From Bryum argenteum (Eukaryota > Streptophyta > Bryopsida > Bryales > Bryaceae), in contig CM073325.1 of the NCBI GenBank assembly GCA_037043015.1, positions 3,350,501 through 3,414,500 of the forward strand: DNA of 64,000 nucleotides. The letters run 5' to 3'. Positions 1 to 11,114 of the stretch are shown one piece after another. Every line of letters begins with the position of its first letter. The first letter of the stretch is position 1. The position numbers and the translations under genes were made by a program. The notes beneath the pieces are model-generated. The model was not told where the DNA came from. It ran no database searches and saw nothing but the letters and a program-made list of their open reading frames with translations.

Positions 1-213
1 GAGATTCTTTTCTTTTTGAGCATTACCATATGGGTTCGTTTTGTTTTGAATGTTCTTTTTGTTCTCTCATGTATGGATGTTATACGATTTGATCTTTCTA
101 AGAGATAATATATTAAATTGTTGTTCAAGAATGCCTTGTCGAATATTTGCAAAGCCAGAATAATGTTGGTAATTTTCTTATAGTACAGAAATATCATAAA
201 ATTGGTAAGTTAA

Positions 214-1403
214 CCCCTAAATTTCCTTGTTGTTTATGGAACCTTGAAACCTCAAAACTGCCATTTTCTAGCACTATGTACTCCTTGCGCTACGAGTCAG
301 ATTTTTTTACTTTATTTTGACTTCTAACCGTAAGATCTTGTACAAAAACCTAATTGGAAAAACTAATCTAAATTTCAACCGTTGGATGTTTGGCATTTGT
401 GAGATCATAACGTTCAAATTTACGACAAATGTTTTTTTGGGTATTGCCCGAGAGACAAAATGCAAAGGGCGAATTGTCCATGGTGCAAAGGGCGAATTGA
501 TGATGATTACCTCAAACATTTTGGTCACATTTTTTTTCATGTAGGTTTATGAGTTCTTCATGCTCATGCAAAAATTTGGAAACAGATTCCACTTTTAGAA
601 CCTTCACTAAAAATGTTTTCCAACTTAGGGTCTAAATTCTCTCATTAGAGTTGAAATATGAAAAAACTTGGTGGTATCTATAGAGTTTTGAATTTTGAAA
701 AAGTGAACGGTGAGAGGGTGCACTCATAGAATTGTGAATTTTGGGCACAACTTTTATTCAAAAATTTTAAAATCTCAATTTCTTATGAATTGTTTAAGGT
801 TTACAGTAAGAAAATTAGAAAAATAAGAAAGGGGCAGCCTTACAAAGTTGGACCCCTTATTAGCCCCACTACACCCTTTACATGCATTCATAAAAATATC
901 AAAGTAGATCTTGTTGTTACAACTGCAATGGCCTAAATTGGTCAAAATTGACTTACATTTATGGCATGTGTAAGTAAAATTCAGTCGTGGATAGTCCTAT
1001 GCGGAATACATTGAAATTACATTGAGATTGGTGCTAATCGATGGAGCATTTAGCAAGGCAGGTGAGCAGCCCCCATTTGCAGATCATAAGTTAGCCATAA
1101 CCCCCTTCTAAACCCCCTGCCCATGTCATATTTCTTCTCTCAAACCGCACGACTGCCCTATTTCTGACAGCAACCCCCATTGGCTTAGAGCCCCGCCCGT
1201 CTTGCCCCTTCTCGACTCCAAAACGAAATAATGCCATAGAAGTCATGAAAATGAGAATTTTACACCAAGATTTTTACCACATCTTCATCATGGAAATGCC
1301 CACCTCCGGTAAAAAAATTAGCAAAAAATATCAATTTTTACTACTTCACTTACGTTGCCCAAAACAACTAAAACCCGTTTTGGTTTTTAAGGAAACTTAG
1401 GGG
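214..1403. mobile_element. TTAA-flanked piggyBac-like non-autonomous element (long class)
   Basis: The left end is TTAA (210-213) followed by CCCCTAAATTTCCTTG. The right end reads as the complement of CCCCTAAGTTTCCTTA and is followed by TTGA (1404-1407), a one-base decay of the TTAA duplication. The interior carries a core shared with other copies in the window: an AACCGTAAGATCTTG motif, then CCGTTGGATG, then TGTGAGATCATAACGTTCAA near 400-420. No transposase is encoded. The short ORFs here on both strands lie inside the repeat core and are not genes. Confidence 0.72.
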
Positions 1404-2478
1404 TTGAGAATTTTTGTAAAATAGAGCTTCTAGCTTTCGTTTGAAAATATTTTATAGAAGATGAAAAGGTTAAGGAAGAGTGATTCATTTTTTCTTGATT
1501 TAAGCCCTGAACAACCGGAGTGTCGAAAAACAACATTTTGGATGAAGAGCAGAAATTCTGAAGAGGCATACTTCTTCATCTAGATTTCCTTACTGGTAAA
1601 ATCACTTAGATTGGGTAACAAATCAAGTCTAGTTTGTGAGGTACAAATTTTAAACCCAGAAAATAAAGTATGAATAAATGGCATGCACTTTAGTGGAGGC
1701 AGCTTTCACTTTTGGGTTTTTGAATAAAATGCATGTTTTACCATTCCAAGGCAATTATGTGAAATCAAAAAATATAATATAGTAAAAAAAATTAAAAATT
1801 GATTAGTTTAAGTAATTGTGATCTTTAAGTGCATCCAACAACGTTGTAGTAGGAAGATTTTTGATCAGGATAACTTTGGATTTGCAATGATGTTTCTAAA
1901 ATGAAAAAACGTGAAAAATATGAATGATATTTGAGGAGCTAGATCACTTTTATCCACCATTAGATTTTGACTTTACTTTTTTCGATATATTATAATTTAA
2001 GTCTAATATTAGTGGTAGAAACCTTACGCCAATCAAAGGAATATTGAAGATAAGACATGAAATTGAGTGCAAGGGGTCTAAATTTGGACTACTTCTTCTT
2101 TGTGAACTTATTGGTAGTTTCACCGTTGCAAAGCTTTAAGTTAAGCCAAGATATTTTTCTTATCAATTTTTTTGGTATTATAGTATGTTTGAGATGGAGA
2201 TGAACGACTTTCTACTTGGTGATCTTTTCATTGCAAATTTATTGTTGGTAGTATCTTCACTTCAAAGTGAAAATGATAGGTGAACCCACATATTGGTTAA
2301 GTATACTAGTAACTTTCTGGCTTTCAGAATTCATTGTAATTCATATATTGGAGTAAACATAAAAAATGAAGTTATACATTAACGTTTAAAACTCTATGAA
2401 GGAAATTCACCCTCCAGTAATACACCTTCCCTTTTGAATATTCTCTTTAATAACCGACTTCAGTTGCCTCCACCTTAA
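1404..2478. repeat. Degenerate copy of the 'GTCGAAAAACGACATT' repeat family
   Basis: From about 1515 to 2290 the sequence can be followed, with many changes, against better copies at 5481-6088 and 56804-57772. It shares the GTCGAAAAAC-ACATTTTGG block, the 'aaatcaagtctagttt' block, the 'gtatgaataaatggc' block and the 'cttcaaagtgaaaatgat' block. No clean TTAA ends are visible. There is no gene in this interval. Confidence 0.55.
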
Positions 2479-2703
2479 CCCTTAAAAGTCCCTTGGGGAT
2501 AGTATGTACGCTGTCGTATAATTAGGATTTGCTACCAACAAGAAACTCTAAAGTGAAATTGTAATAGCTCACTAGAACCACATTAATTCAAATGTCAACT
2601 TCTTCTTTGAGCTCAAACCCATTAAAGGTGTGCATTCACTCCAAATACAACAAAAATACACCGTATTCTACTGGTCGCCACGGCACGCTCAGACCTTTAG
2701 GGG
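2479..2703. mobile_element. Short TTAA-flanked piggyBac-like element (225 bp)
   Basis: TTAA at 2475-2478 is followed by CCCTTAAAAGTCCC. The other end is GACCTTTAGGGG followed by TTAA at 2704-2707. Ends and target duplication fit the TTAA family found across the window. The interior is not obviously related to the 361-bp or 260-bp classes. Confidence 0.65.
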
Positions 2704-2707
2704 TTAA

Positions 2708-5230
2708 GTTAGATTGTGTTTAGGGTATAGATAGTGTATTTCTTAGAGAAGAGAAAGTAATAGTACAGTATGATACTTCCCACATGCCTTGAAGTTATAG
2801 GTGTGGTGACGGATTCTCAAACACTTTATGCACCTTCACATACTAAAGTTCTCTCTAGATACCTTGAGATGAAAGGGCACTCAGTAACCCTACACTTCTC
2901 TTCAAGTAAGTTTTGCTACACAAAAGTTGTTACTAAGTGTTACACTAGTTAAGTCCGAACTGTAACACTTATGTCACAAGTCACCATAGTGTTACAACAC
3001 TAATCATCAAACCATGACACCAAATGTGAGAGCATGCAAACTTTCTTGCAAGTGGAAGATCTATTGAAAGTGGTGACTTGAAGAAAAGACAAGACACATT
3101 GATTGCAATGGCAGCCCAAATGTGAACACTAATCTCAAGAGAGCTAAGAATTTTTTTGGTCTTTACCAAACGTTACCTTAGCTTTTAGGTTGTTGTGACA
3201 CAGCAGAAATCTAATCTCAATCAGGAAACCCTTCCCAAAAGTGAAAGATACAATATTTGGTGTGAGAAGATACTTTCAGGTTTTAAGAAAATACTTCCAG
3301 AAAACAAGTCAAATTTAATGTCCAAATTGATTGCACGGATTGGTCCATGAGCCCCCAACGAGGAGTGCAGACTGATGCTATTCCCAAGGAAAGTGCTCTG
3401 GCGGTCTGGCCACCAGTCAGATCTATAAATTCCATTGAATTCAATGCCCTTAAGGAATGAAGTAACTTAAATACTCAACCCTTAATTGACAATTTGACAT
3501 CCTTGTTTTCCACAAATTGGAGAGAAATGCAACCTCATTGTCTTCTGGCCTTATTTCTGCACTGAAGGTAAAACAATTTTGAGAATCGGAAACGGTGGTT
3601 ATCAAGGTAACTTGGTGATGTGACCAATGCAAAAAAGATTGATCACATCGGATAAAATCTCAGAAAATGGCACCGTTGAGAAAAAAATGTTTTGGTTGCT
3701 GATCATGAGTGAGAAATATCCTATTTTTTCTGAAAATTGGCATCATAGAGCATGGTATAGGGATAAAGATCAAGATTTTTTATTATTTTGAAAAAAAACC
3801 GTCAAAAAAATAAAAAGAAAGGCCAAGTCAAAGAGCATTGACCATGGGATCACATGGCCCCTACAATTTCGCGCGGATCACACAAACCTCAAGAAGGCGA
3901 TTGGGAAGGAGCATTGGATTTGGAAAAACAAAAGAATAGGGGTGCCTTTGGACAAGATTTGCACCCTACCACTATGTTGGACCCCAAAAGCAAAAACAAT
4001 GACCTTGATGACCAGTTTGGTCACCGGTGACAATTAAGGGTTAAGGCCGGACATGAAAGCCATAGAGAGAGGGAACTGTCTAGATAATGGGTATCAACTC
4101 AAAAGGCGATATGTAAATTCCATAGCCGAGTGGCCTAAGTAGAAGAAAAACACCGTACCCTATGTGTTGGCGTAAATATAGTGTCCGTTTGGCCTACCCT
4201 ATATGATATAGGGTAGGCCAAACGGTTTGAGACTACTAAGTGGATATTCATGTACCCAACCTCTACGGTTGTGAGCAGAGTTGGGAGTTTGAGACTGAAT
4301 TTCCAATGTAAACAAGAGACTGGAGCAATTTGTAAAGGAACAAGAACTCCAACCCTATTTGAGACTGATGTAAATGGAGTGTCCGTTCAACATATCTTTG
4401 TATGCATGCCTAGAGGTCATGACACCAATAATGAGACTACTATCTCCTCTTGTCCAGAGTTGACATTGTGCTAGTTCATGTCTAGCACTTGTATCCGTGT
4501 CCCCGGACAAGACCGGTCTCTTTAATGTCATGACTCCCATCTTTATAATTTCACATCCGAACTCTTGTTTAGTAACTGTGAGACAATGTCACTAAAAATC
4601 ACCTTCATCAACCTACCCCCTAGTCCAACCGTCGTATATTTTTACCCTATCACTGTGTTGTCATAAGTGTCCCATCACCATAGAGCTTGACCACTATAGA
4701 CCCCGATCACCATGTAGGAGATCGAATTCTACCATTAATTCTACTAGATCTTGCACGTTTGAAGTCCACCCATTCGGAGCTTAACGATTTTTATGCTATG
4801 AATTAGTAAGCGTCTAGCTGCAAATTGGGCGGAGGTTTCATTAGTACGAAATTGCGTAATCTTTGCCAAACTAAAGTGACTTACTCCATTAGGACTTAGT
4901 GGAATTAAACACACTCGGTGAAGATCGTGGTATAAACCCTTCATGTTTCCACTACACAAGGGTTGTTGACTAGTGTTGGATTTGGAAATGCTATAATTTT
5001 TTACTTGTGACATAAATATTTACCAAAATCATTGACTCCAATAATATAGAAAGATCGGCATCTCAAACATTATTGTGTGAAAAAGTCGATGAACAGTAAA
5101 AACTCATGTGAATTACAGCTTCCAACACTAATCAACAACTCTTGTGTAGTATTTGCACACTCTTTTTCTTTAGTTTTTTAAATATAGTTTTGAACCAAAC
5201 ACATATTGAATTAATCATTTTGGCAATACA
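2708..5230. other. Intergenic, no gene recognised
   Basis: About 2.5 kb of AT-rich sequence with only short ORFs lacking any recognisable domain. It contains the perfect 41-bp palindrome described separately. A stretch near 4380-4450 (AGAGGTCATGACACCAATAA) has a diverged relative near 7325-7345, suggesting old dispersed repeats. Confidence 0.5.
4185..4225. repeat. Perfect 20-bp inverted repeat with 1-nt loop
   Basis: The left arm CCGTTTGGCCTACCCTATAT (4185-4204) is followed by a single G and then its exact reverse complement (4206-4225). Transcribed from either strand it would form a perfect 20-bp stem. No T-run follows, and no coding context explains it. Confidence 0.9.
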
Positions 5231-5234
5231 TTAA

Positions 5235-6105
5235 CCCCTAACTCTCCTTGTTGCAAAACGGTCTAAGTCACAAAATGTGACCTTCCTTTGGATTAAGCTC
5301 GAACAATCTCAATCCAAGCATTCTTTAAAAGATTCAACCGTAAGATCTCAAAGTTCACTTGACATTCTTCTCACATACCAAATTTGAACCGTTCATTCTT
5401 CCTCATTTGTAAAATTATAATGGTCAAAGTTGGCTGATTTTTTCTCCTACGGGAACCTCCAAACCCGATTCGGGTTTTAACCCTTAAGCGGGCCGAATGT
5501 CGAAAAACGACATTTTGGATGACACCAACTTTGGAGAGCCATAACTTCTTCATCCGGACTCCGTTTTGGACGAAATCACTTGGGTTGGGTCCCAAATCAA
5601 GTCTAGTTCATGTAATGAAAATCTCAGACCCATACAATGAAGTATGAATTAATGGCATGCATTTCAGTGACAGCAGCCTAGTTTTAGACATTTTTTCCTT
5701 TGTAAAATTTAGGGCAGTTTTCACCATTGCAGGGCCATAATTTGCACAAAGAAATTTTTCTCATGGTTTTTTTTTTGTTCAAGGATGCTACTGAGATGAA
5801 GGTGAACAACATTCTAATTGGTGACTTTTTCATTGCAATAAGTCTAATGGTAGCATTTTCACTTTAAAGTGAAAATGATGAAATTATGTGATCATTTTTG
5901 AGTATTAATACATTATGATCTCGCAATCTATGAAGCCTCATGACTCAAAATTTGACCCACATGATGTTCAATATGTCTACGACAAGATTGTACGGTTGAG
6001 ATTTGGATAACACACTTTTACCTCCACCTATGACAATGCTTTTGAGGATGTGTTCATTTTGCTACAAATGAGTCAAACCATTTAGGGGTTAAGGAGAGTT
6101 AGGGG
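5235..6105. mobile_element. TTAA element of the 259-bp class, interrupted by a nested element
   Basis: The left end is TTAA (5231-5234) then CCCCTAACTCTCCTTG. The right end is GGAGAGTTAGGGG then TTAA (6106-6109). Subtracting the nested element at 5481-6088 and one TTAA leaves 259 bp, the same size as the reverse-oriented uninterrupted copy at 45457-45715, which it matches along its length. This is a good internal control for the insertion. Confidence 0.85.
5481..6088. mobile_element. TTAA element ('GTCGAAAAACGACATT' class) nested in another TTAA element
   Basis: It starts CCCTTAAGCGGG after TTAA at 5477-5480 and ends CATTTAGGGG before TTAA at 6089-6092. The flanking bases on both sides belong to the host element, so both TTAA copies are the target duplication. 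The interior (GTCGAAAAACGACATTTTGG, then the 'caaatcaagtctagttc' block) matches 56804-57772 and several decayed copies. Confidence 0.85.
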
Positions 6106-6494
6106 TTAAGAACAAGACTAATCTCTCACTCCGCAAGTGAAGTGTTTACAGACTTTGAAGTGACATTCTTCATCCTCTTCGAGGTTACCGAATGGTCATC
6201 AAGCCCGTCGTCAACATCAGACCATAGGTAGTTGGCTCAAGGGTTCATGAAGTTTTCTGACTTTTATGAGCTAATAACCAACATTTCTCACACCCAATCG
6301 GTTTTTCACAGATCTCTTCCAAAAATTGCCTTATTTTACACTCAGAATATAGAAATTTATTTGTAATTTCAATCGGTTTCATAAATGGACCGACCACTGT
6401 GCTAAATCCATCGACTGATAATGAACTAGCCATCGGTTTTTCTCGATCATTGGTTGGCTCTACAGTTATGTGCATGTCTCATTTGCCGTTCTAA

Positions 6495-7007
6495 GAGCAT
6501 TCCCACCCATCGCAATCTGAACTGAATACTAGATGAATAATAGTTCAGTTCAGGGCGGAAATGCCTCACCAACTGGCAAAACCCCTGAACTGAACTACTA
6601 TTCATTCATTTTTCCTCAGTGTGACCTGCAAAACCAAGCCCTTTTGCAGGGAAGTGCATTGACCTGAACTCACAATAAAACTCACAAGAAGACAAAGGGT
6701 GATCTATTTGCGGAGGACCAGGCAGCTGCGTGCCAACTTTGATTCCGCATTGTGCCCCTGATTCTGCTGCGAAACATGCGCCTCTGCTCTCGTCCCACGC
6801 CGCTCGCTCACTCATCACCACGGAATGGCCTCACATGGAGGATCAGGCCGTCACGATTTTAATTCAACCTCCTTTTTCACTTGAGGTCATTCAGGTGATT
6901 GAGGTCATGGGTGGGGCTCCTCCTCCGCCCTCACTATTCAGGGTGATGGGTTTAATGAATTCAGTTGCTGGATTCAGTTCAGGGCGCCCCTATGGGTGGG
7001 CATGCCC
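6495..7007. mobile_element. PIF/Harbinger-like MITE with TAA duplication
   Basis: The left end is TAA (6492-6494) then GAGCATTCCCACCCAT. The right end is ATGGGTGGGCATGCCC then TAA (7008-7010). Subterminal 'gttcagttcaggg' motifs occur in both orientations. A second copy of the same family is at 30468-32174. A 3-bp TAA duplication suits PIF/Harbinger, but no matching transposase is present. The 121-codon plus-strand ORF at 6730-7095 overlaps the repeat and is unlikely to be a gene. Confidence 0.7.
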
Positions 7008-7010
7008 TAA

Positions 7011-8482
7011 CACCGGCTATGGCTCCGGAGTTTTAAAAGCTCAAATGCTGAAGATTCAGTACAAGAGTACAAAGCAATCTGCTTCCATCATTTAAAGGAG
7101 GGGTAGGGATGCTCCGCAAGCAACTGTGCAGAAAAAGCTTCAACAAGGACGATAGAACTTCCTACCGGAAAAGGTAACCTAAAATCATCTGGAGTTTTTT
7201 ATAATACAAAATATATTTTTTCTAACTTTTCCTATTTCCTATGTTCATAGTAGTTTTCAGAGAAGTATTTTTGTGGCCTGCAGGAATAGGGTGTTCATTT
7301 GACCTATCCTTGGATGTATATGCTCAGAGGTTATAACACCAATGGTATTGTACGGCTTGCACTAGTACAAAAACTATGCTTTATGAATGATTCATATAGG
7401 CTGAAATCAATCATAAAGTATTGTAGTCAGTTGATTAATTGTAAATTAGTCATAGAAGACAATCTTTTTAGTGGTGTATGACATGAGGCGAGCCAACCTA
7501 AAACCGAGTGGTCTCCAATCTCTGGACCTATATTTAAGTAATAGAGTAGGCAATGCATTTAAAAAACTAAGCAAGTGATAGCATGCTCATAAATTGGCCA
7601 GGCTTTTGTGTAGAATTATAAACTCACATAGTAGTTTAACAAAAATGAATAAGGGAGTGCACTAACTTAATCCACGTGATATACAACAAGTATGTTAAAA
7701 GATTAGATGTTTGAGATCCAAATTACTTACCTTTACATACACTAGCTTTTGAAGTTACTCTTATTGTGATATGAAGTTCATATGAAAGATACAAAACAAA
7801 GTTGAAATGAAGTTACTTGAAAGCTAAACTTAAAGTTAGCATATCAAAAGTTAAAAAGCTTAACTCTTGAAAAAGGGTAAGGGGTAAATTTGTAGACTCT
7901 CCAGACTTTGTATGCTATGGACCTAATGCATTGTATTTCAATCAATACTGCATTGAATGATTCAACTTGAAAACGCAAGGGGTGGACAATGATGTATTGT
8001 TTTTCAATCAATAATACATTGAACGATTCAACCTGAAAATGCAAGGGGTGGACACTGATGTATTGTTTTTCAATCAATATTACATTGAATGATTCAACCT
8101 GAGAAAGCAAGGGGTGGACAGAGAAATTTGTGAAACATGTTATCTCATATTCTACACGTATAAATGAATAAATTCAAAACCCTTATCTAAGAGACACCAT
8201 AGCTTGAGTTTTGGATTATTTACACCAATGAGATTTCATCTTATTGTCACTAGTTGTTCTCACAACCAATCAATGTCCTTGGGACATGAATGATGATAAT
8301 TGCACTTTTACCTCAAATGTGTGTTGGGTGAAAAAAGGTAGGGGTCAAGTCATGATAGTGAAAAGCGTGAGAGTTCTCACCAAGAAATAGAGGATCATAA
8401 AGGCATAAAATATTAGATTTGAAATTTTGTTTTACCTGATATTATTTAAATTGGATTCCCCTTCCAGTCAAAAGGAAAAATC
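7011..8482. other. Intergenic, no gene recognised
   Basis: AT-rich sequence with only short ORFs. The single structured feature is the 66-bp tandem repeat listed separately. Confidence 0.5.
7924..8120. repeat. 66-bp tandem repeat, three units
   Basis: The landmark GCAAGGGGTGGACA recurs at 7975, 8041 and 8107, an exact 66-bp period. Within each unit, blocks resembling TATTG-TTTTTCAATCAATA and ACATTGAA form a small internal inverted repeat. Because 66 is a multiple of 3, an ORF with three repeated peptides runs through on the minus strand (8110-7844). It has no start, domain or context to support it as a gene. Confidence 0.9.
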
Positions 8483-8485
8483 TTA

Positions 8486-8985
8486 GGGCGAGTTTATACA
8501 CGAACAGGGGCCGGCCCGAAGGCGGTCCTGATTTGGGGCCGGCCCGAAGGCGGTCCCGATTTGTGAGAGAACGGTGGGATCCGCCGGTTTAGGGATTGGG
8601 GTCGACAATCTCGCAGCCGCCACATTCTTCGGACCCTGCTTGCATGCTTCTCCAGTTCGGATTCCAGTTCGTTAATTGCGATTCTTTGTCCTTTTGCTAG
8701 CTTTTGATGGACGGTGGGGATTGAAAGAATCCAACGGAGGTGGACATTCGGGCCCAAGTTTCATCTTCGAGTCAAGGAAAACCTTGTCCCGATTACACCA
8801 CATAGGCCCAAAGATTTGGCGCCAAATTATTGCCACATAAGCTGCCATGTAGGATATGTTCATGCTTGGGACCGGCCCTAGTATAAAACCCTTGGGCCCG
8901 ATTTGAGAGAATCGAGCAATCCTATTGGTTGAAAATTGGAGAGTTTGGGCCGGCCCTCAATCGGGCCCCAAGTATAAACTGGGCC
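8486..8985. mobile_element. 500-bp MITE with GGGCCGG-type ends and TTA duplication
   Basis: TTA (8483-8485) precedes GGGCGAGTTTATAC and TTA (8986-8988) follows GTATAAACTGGGCC, so the ends are inverted repeats with a 3-bp duplication. The GGGCCGGCCC motif recurs inside. It belongs with 30592-31919 and 47982-48546, whose ends also read GGGCCG-TT-ACACT. It lies about 150 bp upstream of the putative F-box gene promoter. No coding capacity is supported. Confidence 0.72.
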
Positions 8986-9130
8986 TTAGTCACATTAATT
9001 TGACTTACAGGGACAGAGGCCAAGGCAAGCCCAATGAAGGAGCTCGTCCAATCAGAAGCCAGAGCTCACGCCAGGACACATAAAAAAGCGCATCGCCACA
9101 GTTATAATAGGCGTACTTTTACTACACTCA

Positions 9131-9154
9131 CCGTATATTCGTATAAATATACGG
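9131..9154 (+). promoter_or_regulatory. Candidate TATA region of the F-box gene, in a palindrome
   Basis: TATAAATAT at 9142-9150 lies within the imperfect palindrome CCGTATATT...AATATACGG (9131-9154), about 520 bp before the F-box start codon. The region between is GC-rich and pyrimidine-rich, as expected for a long 5' leader. Position and motif are the only evidence, and the transcription start is not known. Confidence 0.35.
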
Positions 9155-9665
9155 TTAGCAATATTAATACGGTCTCACTAAAGGATACGGATGGTCCAAG
9201 AGGAAAAGTACATACGGTTGGGCGTCGTCCTCGTCCGCGTCTCACCTTCTTCCTGTCTGGCTCCTACACCCTTTGCTTGGCTTTGGCTTCGCCTTTGCAG
9301 GCTGACATTGCTTTTTGCATGCATCAATCAAGCGCACGCAATCCCTTGACAAATCCCTTGCCTCGTCGCTTCCACTCATGTTGCTGACCCCGCTCGCTCC
9401 TTCTCCTTGTCCCGGTCAGCCCCACTTTCTTTTGCGCCATCCAATTCCGTAATTCGTTGTTGCCGTTTTGCTCGGATTGGCGCTTGGGAATGTAGGGTTA
9501 GTTGTGGATTCTGACCTTTGTTTGGATGCAGTCTATGGTGGTGGTCGCAATTGTGGATAGAAGATTGGGAAGATTGGGATTGAGCGTGGCGACCACATGA
9601 GTGGCAGGGTCTTTTGGAGGGCGCGGGCATTGGGGTGAGGTTGTAGCGCTCTGTGGCGTGCAGCT

Positions 9666-11114
9666 ATGGCGGCGCCGACGTCGTCGTGCGGCTCGGTGTT
9701 CAAGCAACCCCACCCTGTAAACCCCAACACTCTGCCCTTCTTCAGTCGCATCTCCGAGGACATCCTCGTGAACGTCTTCGTCCGCCTGGAGCAGGACCCA
9801 CGTGACCTAGCGCGCCTCTCCTGCGTCTGCCGCCGCTTCAAGAACGCCATCCGCACCACTTGCTGGCGCCACCAATGTATGCGCGTAGTGCCCACCGTCG
9901 TCTCGGAGCTTATGTCACAGCAGCAATATCAAAACAATTTCCGCGACCTCATCGGGGAGCCTCCAGGCGGCTGGGGTTCTTTGCAGAAGCTTCTTGTATG
10001 CTGCCCGGGGCTGCGTCATGCCGGTGTGCTCCTCGAGAGCTGGGACTTCGGCCTCGAACGCGAGCTCGGCAAATCGGAAGAGTACTATGTCGTGAAGCCT
10101 GAACCGGAGCCCGTCGTCCAAGGAGTCGATATCGTAATGGTTGAGAAGGATCACGGTTCCAAGAGGAAGAAGGTGAAAGACGAAGTGGTCTCCGAAAAAA
10201 TTGAAGGCCCGATCCGATACATGAAGAAAGGAGGGTTGCATTATCACAACAAGGTAATGCAAGATCAACGAATTGTTTCCTCCTATCGTCGTACCGAACC
10301 CGCAGGCGATGATAGCATCCTACGAGTGACGGATATCCAAAGGGAACAACCTCCGGAGGAAATCGTCGGTGACGCTTGCAATGATAGCAGAGCTCATCTT
10401 GCCAAAGGCTCCTGGAGTTTGACGCGCGAGCAGGGCAACAAGCTGTTAGCCAGCAGGTTGTCACCAAATCCCACATTCTTGCATTCCTCCTTATATTCAA
10501 AGAAAGAATAAGACTGCATCCAATTTGATGCTTGCCTGGTTCCTCGCCAGTTATGGATCGGCGCTGTGAGGGAGTCTTCGACCATGCTGGTGTCTGTTCC
10601 GTACTCGCTTGAGACTAGCGAGTCAGTCCTAATTGGAAGTGCTCCGAAACCAGGTGGCCACATGGTCCTACTGAATGTGACTCTCAATTTTATAGAGGTC
10701 TTATGAGTGAGTGATCGGAGTAGAGATTGCCCATAAAGTAGAGTTTCACTGGTCATGCGTCTGAGCATGGTGTTTTTGTTGTTGGGCAGGTTTCGGGACG
10801 ATTCCCTCTACATCTCCGATTGGCCAGGGTGTTGTCACCAAGGGGAGAAGCGAATGTACAAACTATTCCGGGGAGTCTTCAAGAACTTTAAGCAATCCCA
10901 TGTATGGAGGAATCTCAAGGACCAGGGATGTAAAGACACAGATCTCTCCTGCAGCTACTGCAGCTCACGAAAGACATACGACATGGTGACGAGTTTCTGT
11001 CTACGACGCTCGTTAGAGTATCACGAGGACGGTGAGCCTGTGGTGCGAGCGTATGTGTGCGAGAATGGTCACGTTGCGGGTGCGTGGACCGATCGCCCTT
11101 TGTACAACATGTGA
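9666..11114 (+). CDS. EID1-like F-box protein (two exons)
   Basis: This is predicted to be the substrate-recruiting F-box subunit of a nuclear SCF ubiquitin ligase. In flowering plants EID1 and its EDL relatives act in phytochrome A light signalling and, for EDL3, abscisic acid responses. Exon 1 is 9666-10456 and exon 2 is 10790-11114, with a 333-bp intron (CAGCAG^GTTGTC ... GGGCAG^GTTTCG) splitting the codon of LLASR/FRDD. The spliced protein is 371 residues. The F-box lies at about residues 28-70 (ISEDILVNVFVRL, then LSCVCRRF and CWRHQC). LLVCCPGLRHAGVLLE follows, then a variable charged linker. The conserved C-terminal region has REQGNKLLASR, LYISDWPGC, KLFRGVFKNF, a CSYC pair, FCLRR and GEPVVRAYVCENGHV. 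The order and the ending GAWTDRPLYNM match the family. The start context (CTATGGCG) is good. The locus is a GC-rich island in AT-rich DNA. The stop codon abuts a GAT repeat. The family call is strong, but the pathway in this organism is inferred. Confidence 0.92.

Noticed and set aside
6730..7095. 121-codon plus-strand ORF as a gene
   Set aside because: It runs through and past the right end of a MITE with TAA duplication and has no domain.
7844..8110. CRISPR-like array suggested by regular 66-bp spacing
   Set aside because: The units are contiguous tandem repeats without unique spacers, the DNA is eukaryotic, and no cas genes are present.
9949..10500. 183-codon minus-strand frame opposite the F-box gene
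   Set aside because: A shadow of GC-rich exon 1; it lacks any domain and crosses the exon/intron boundary of the real gene.
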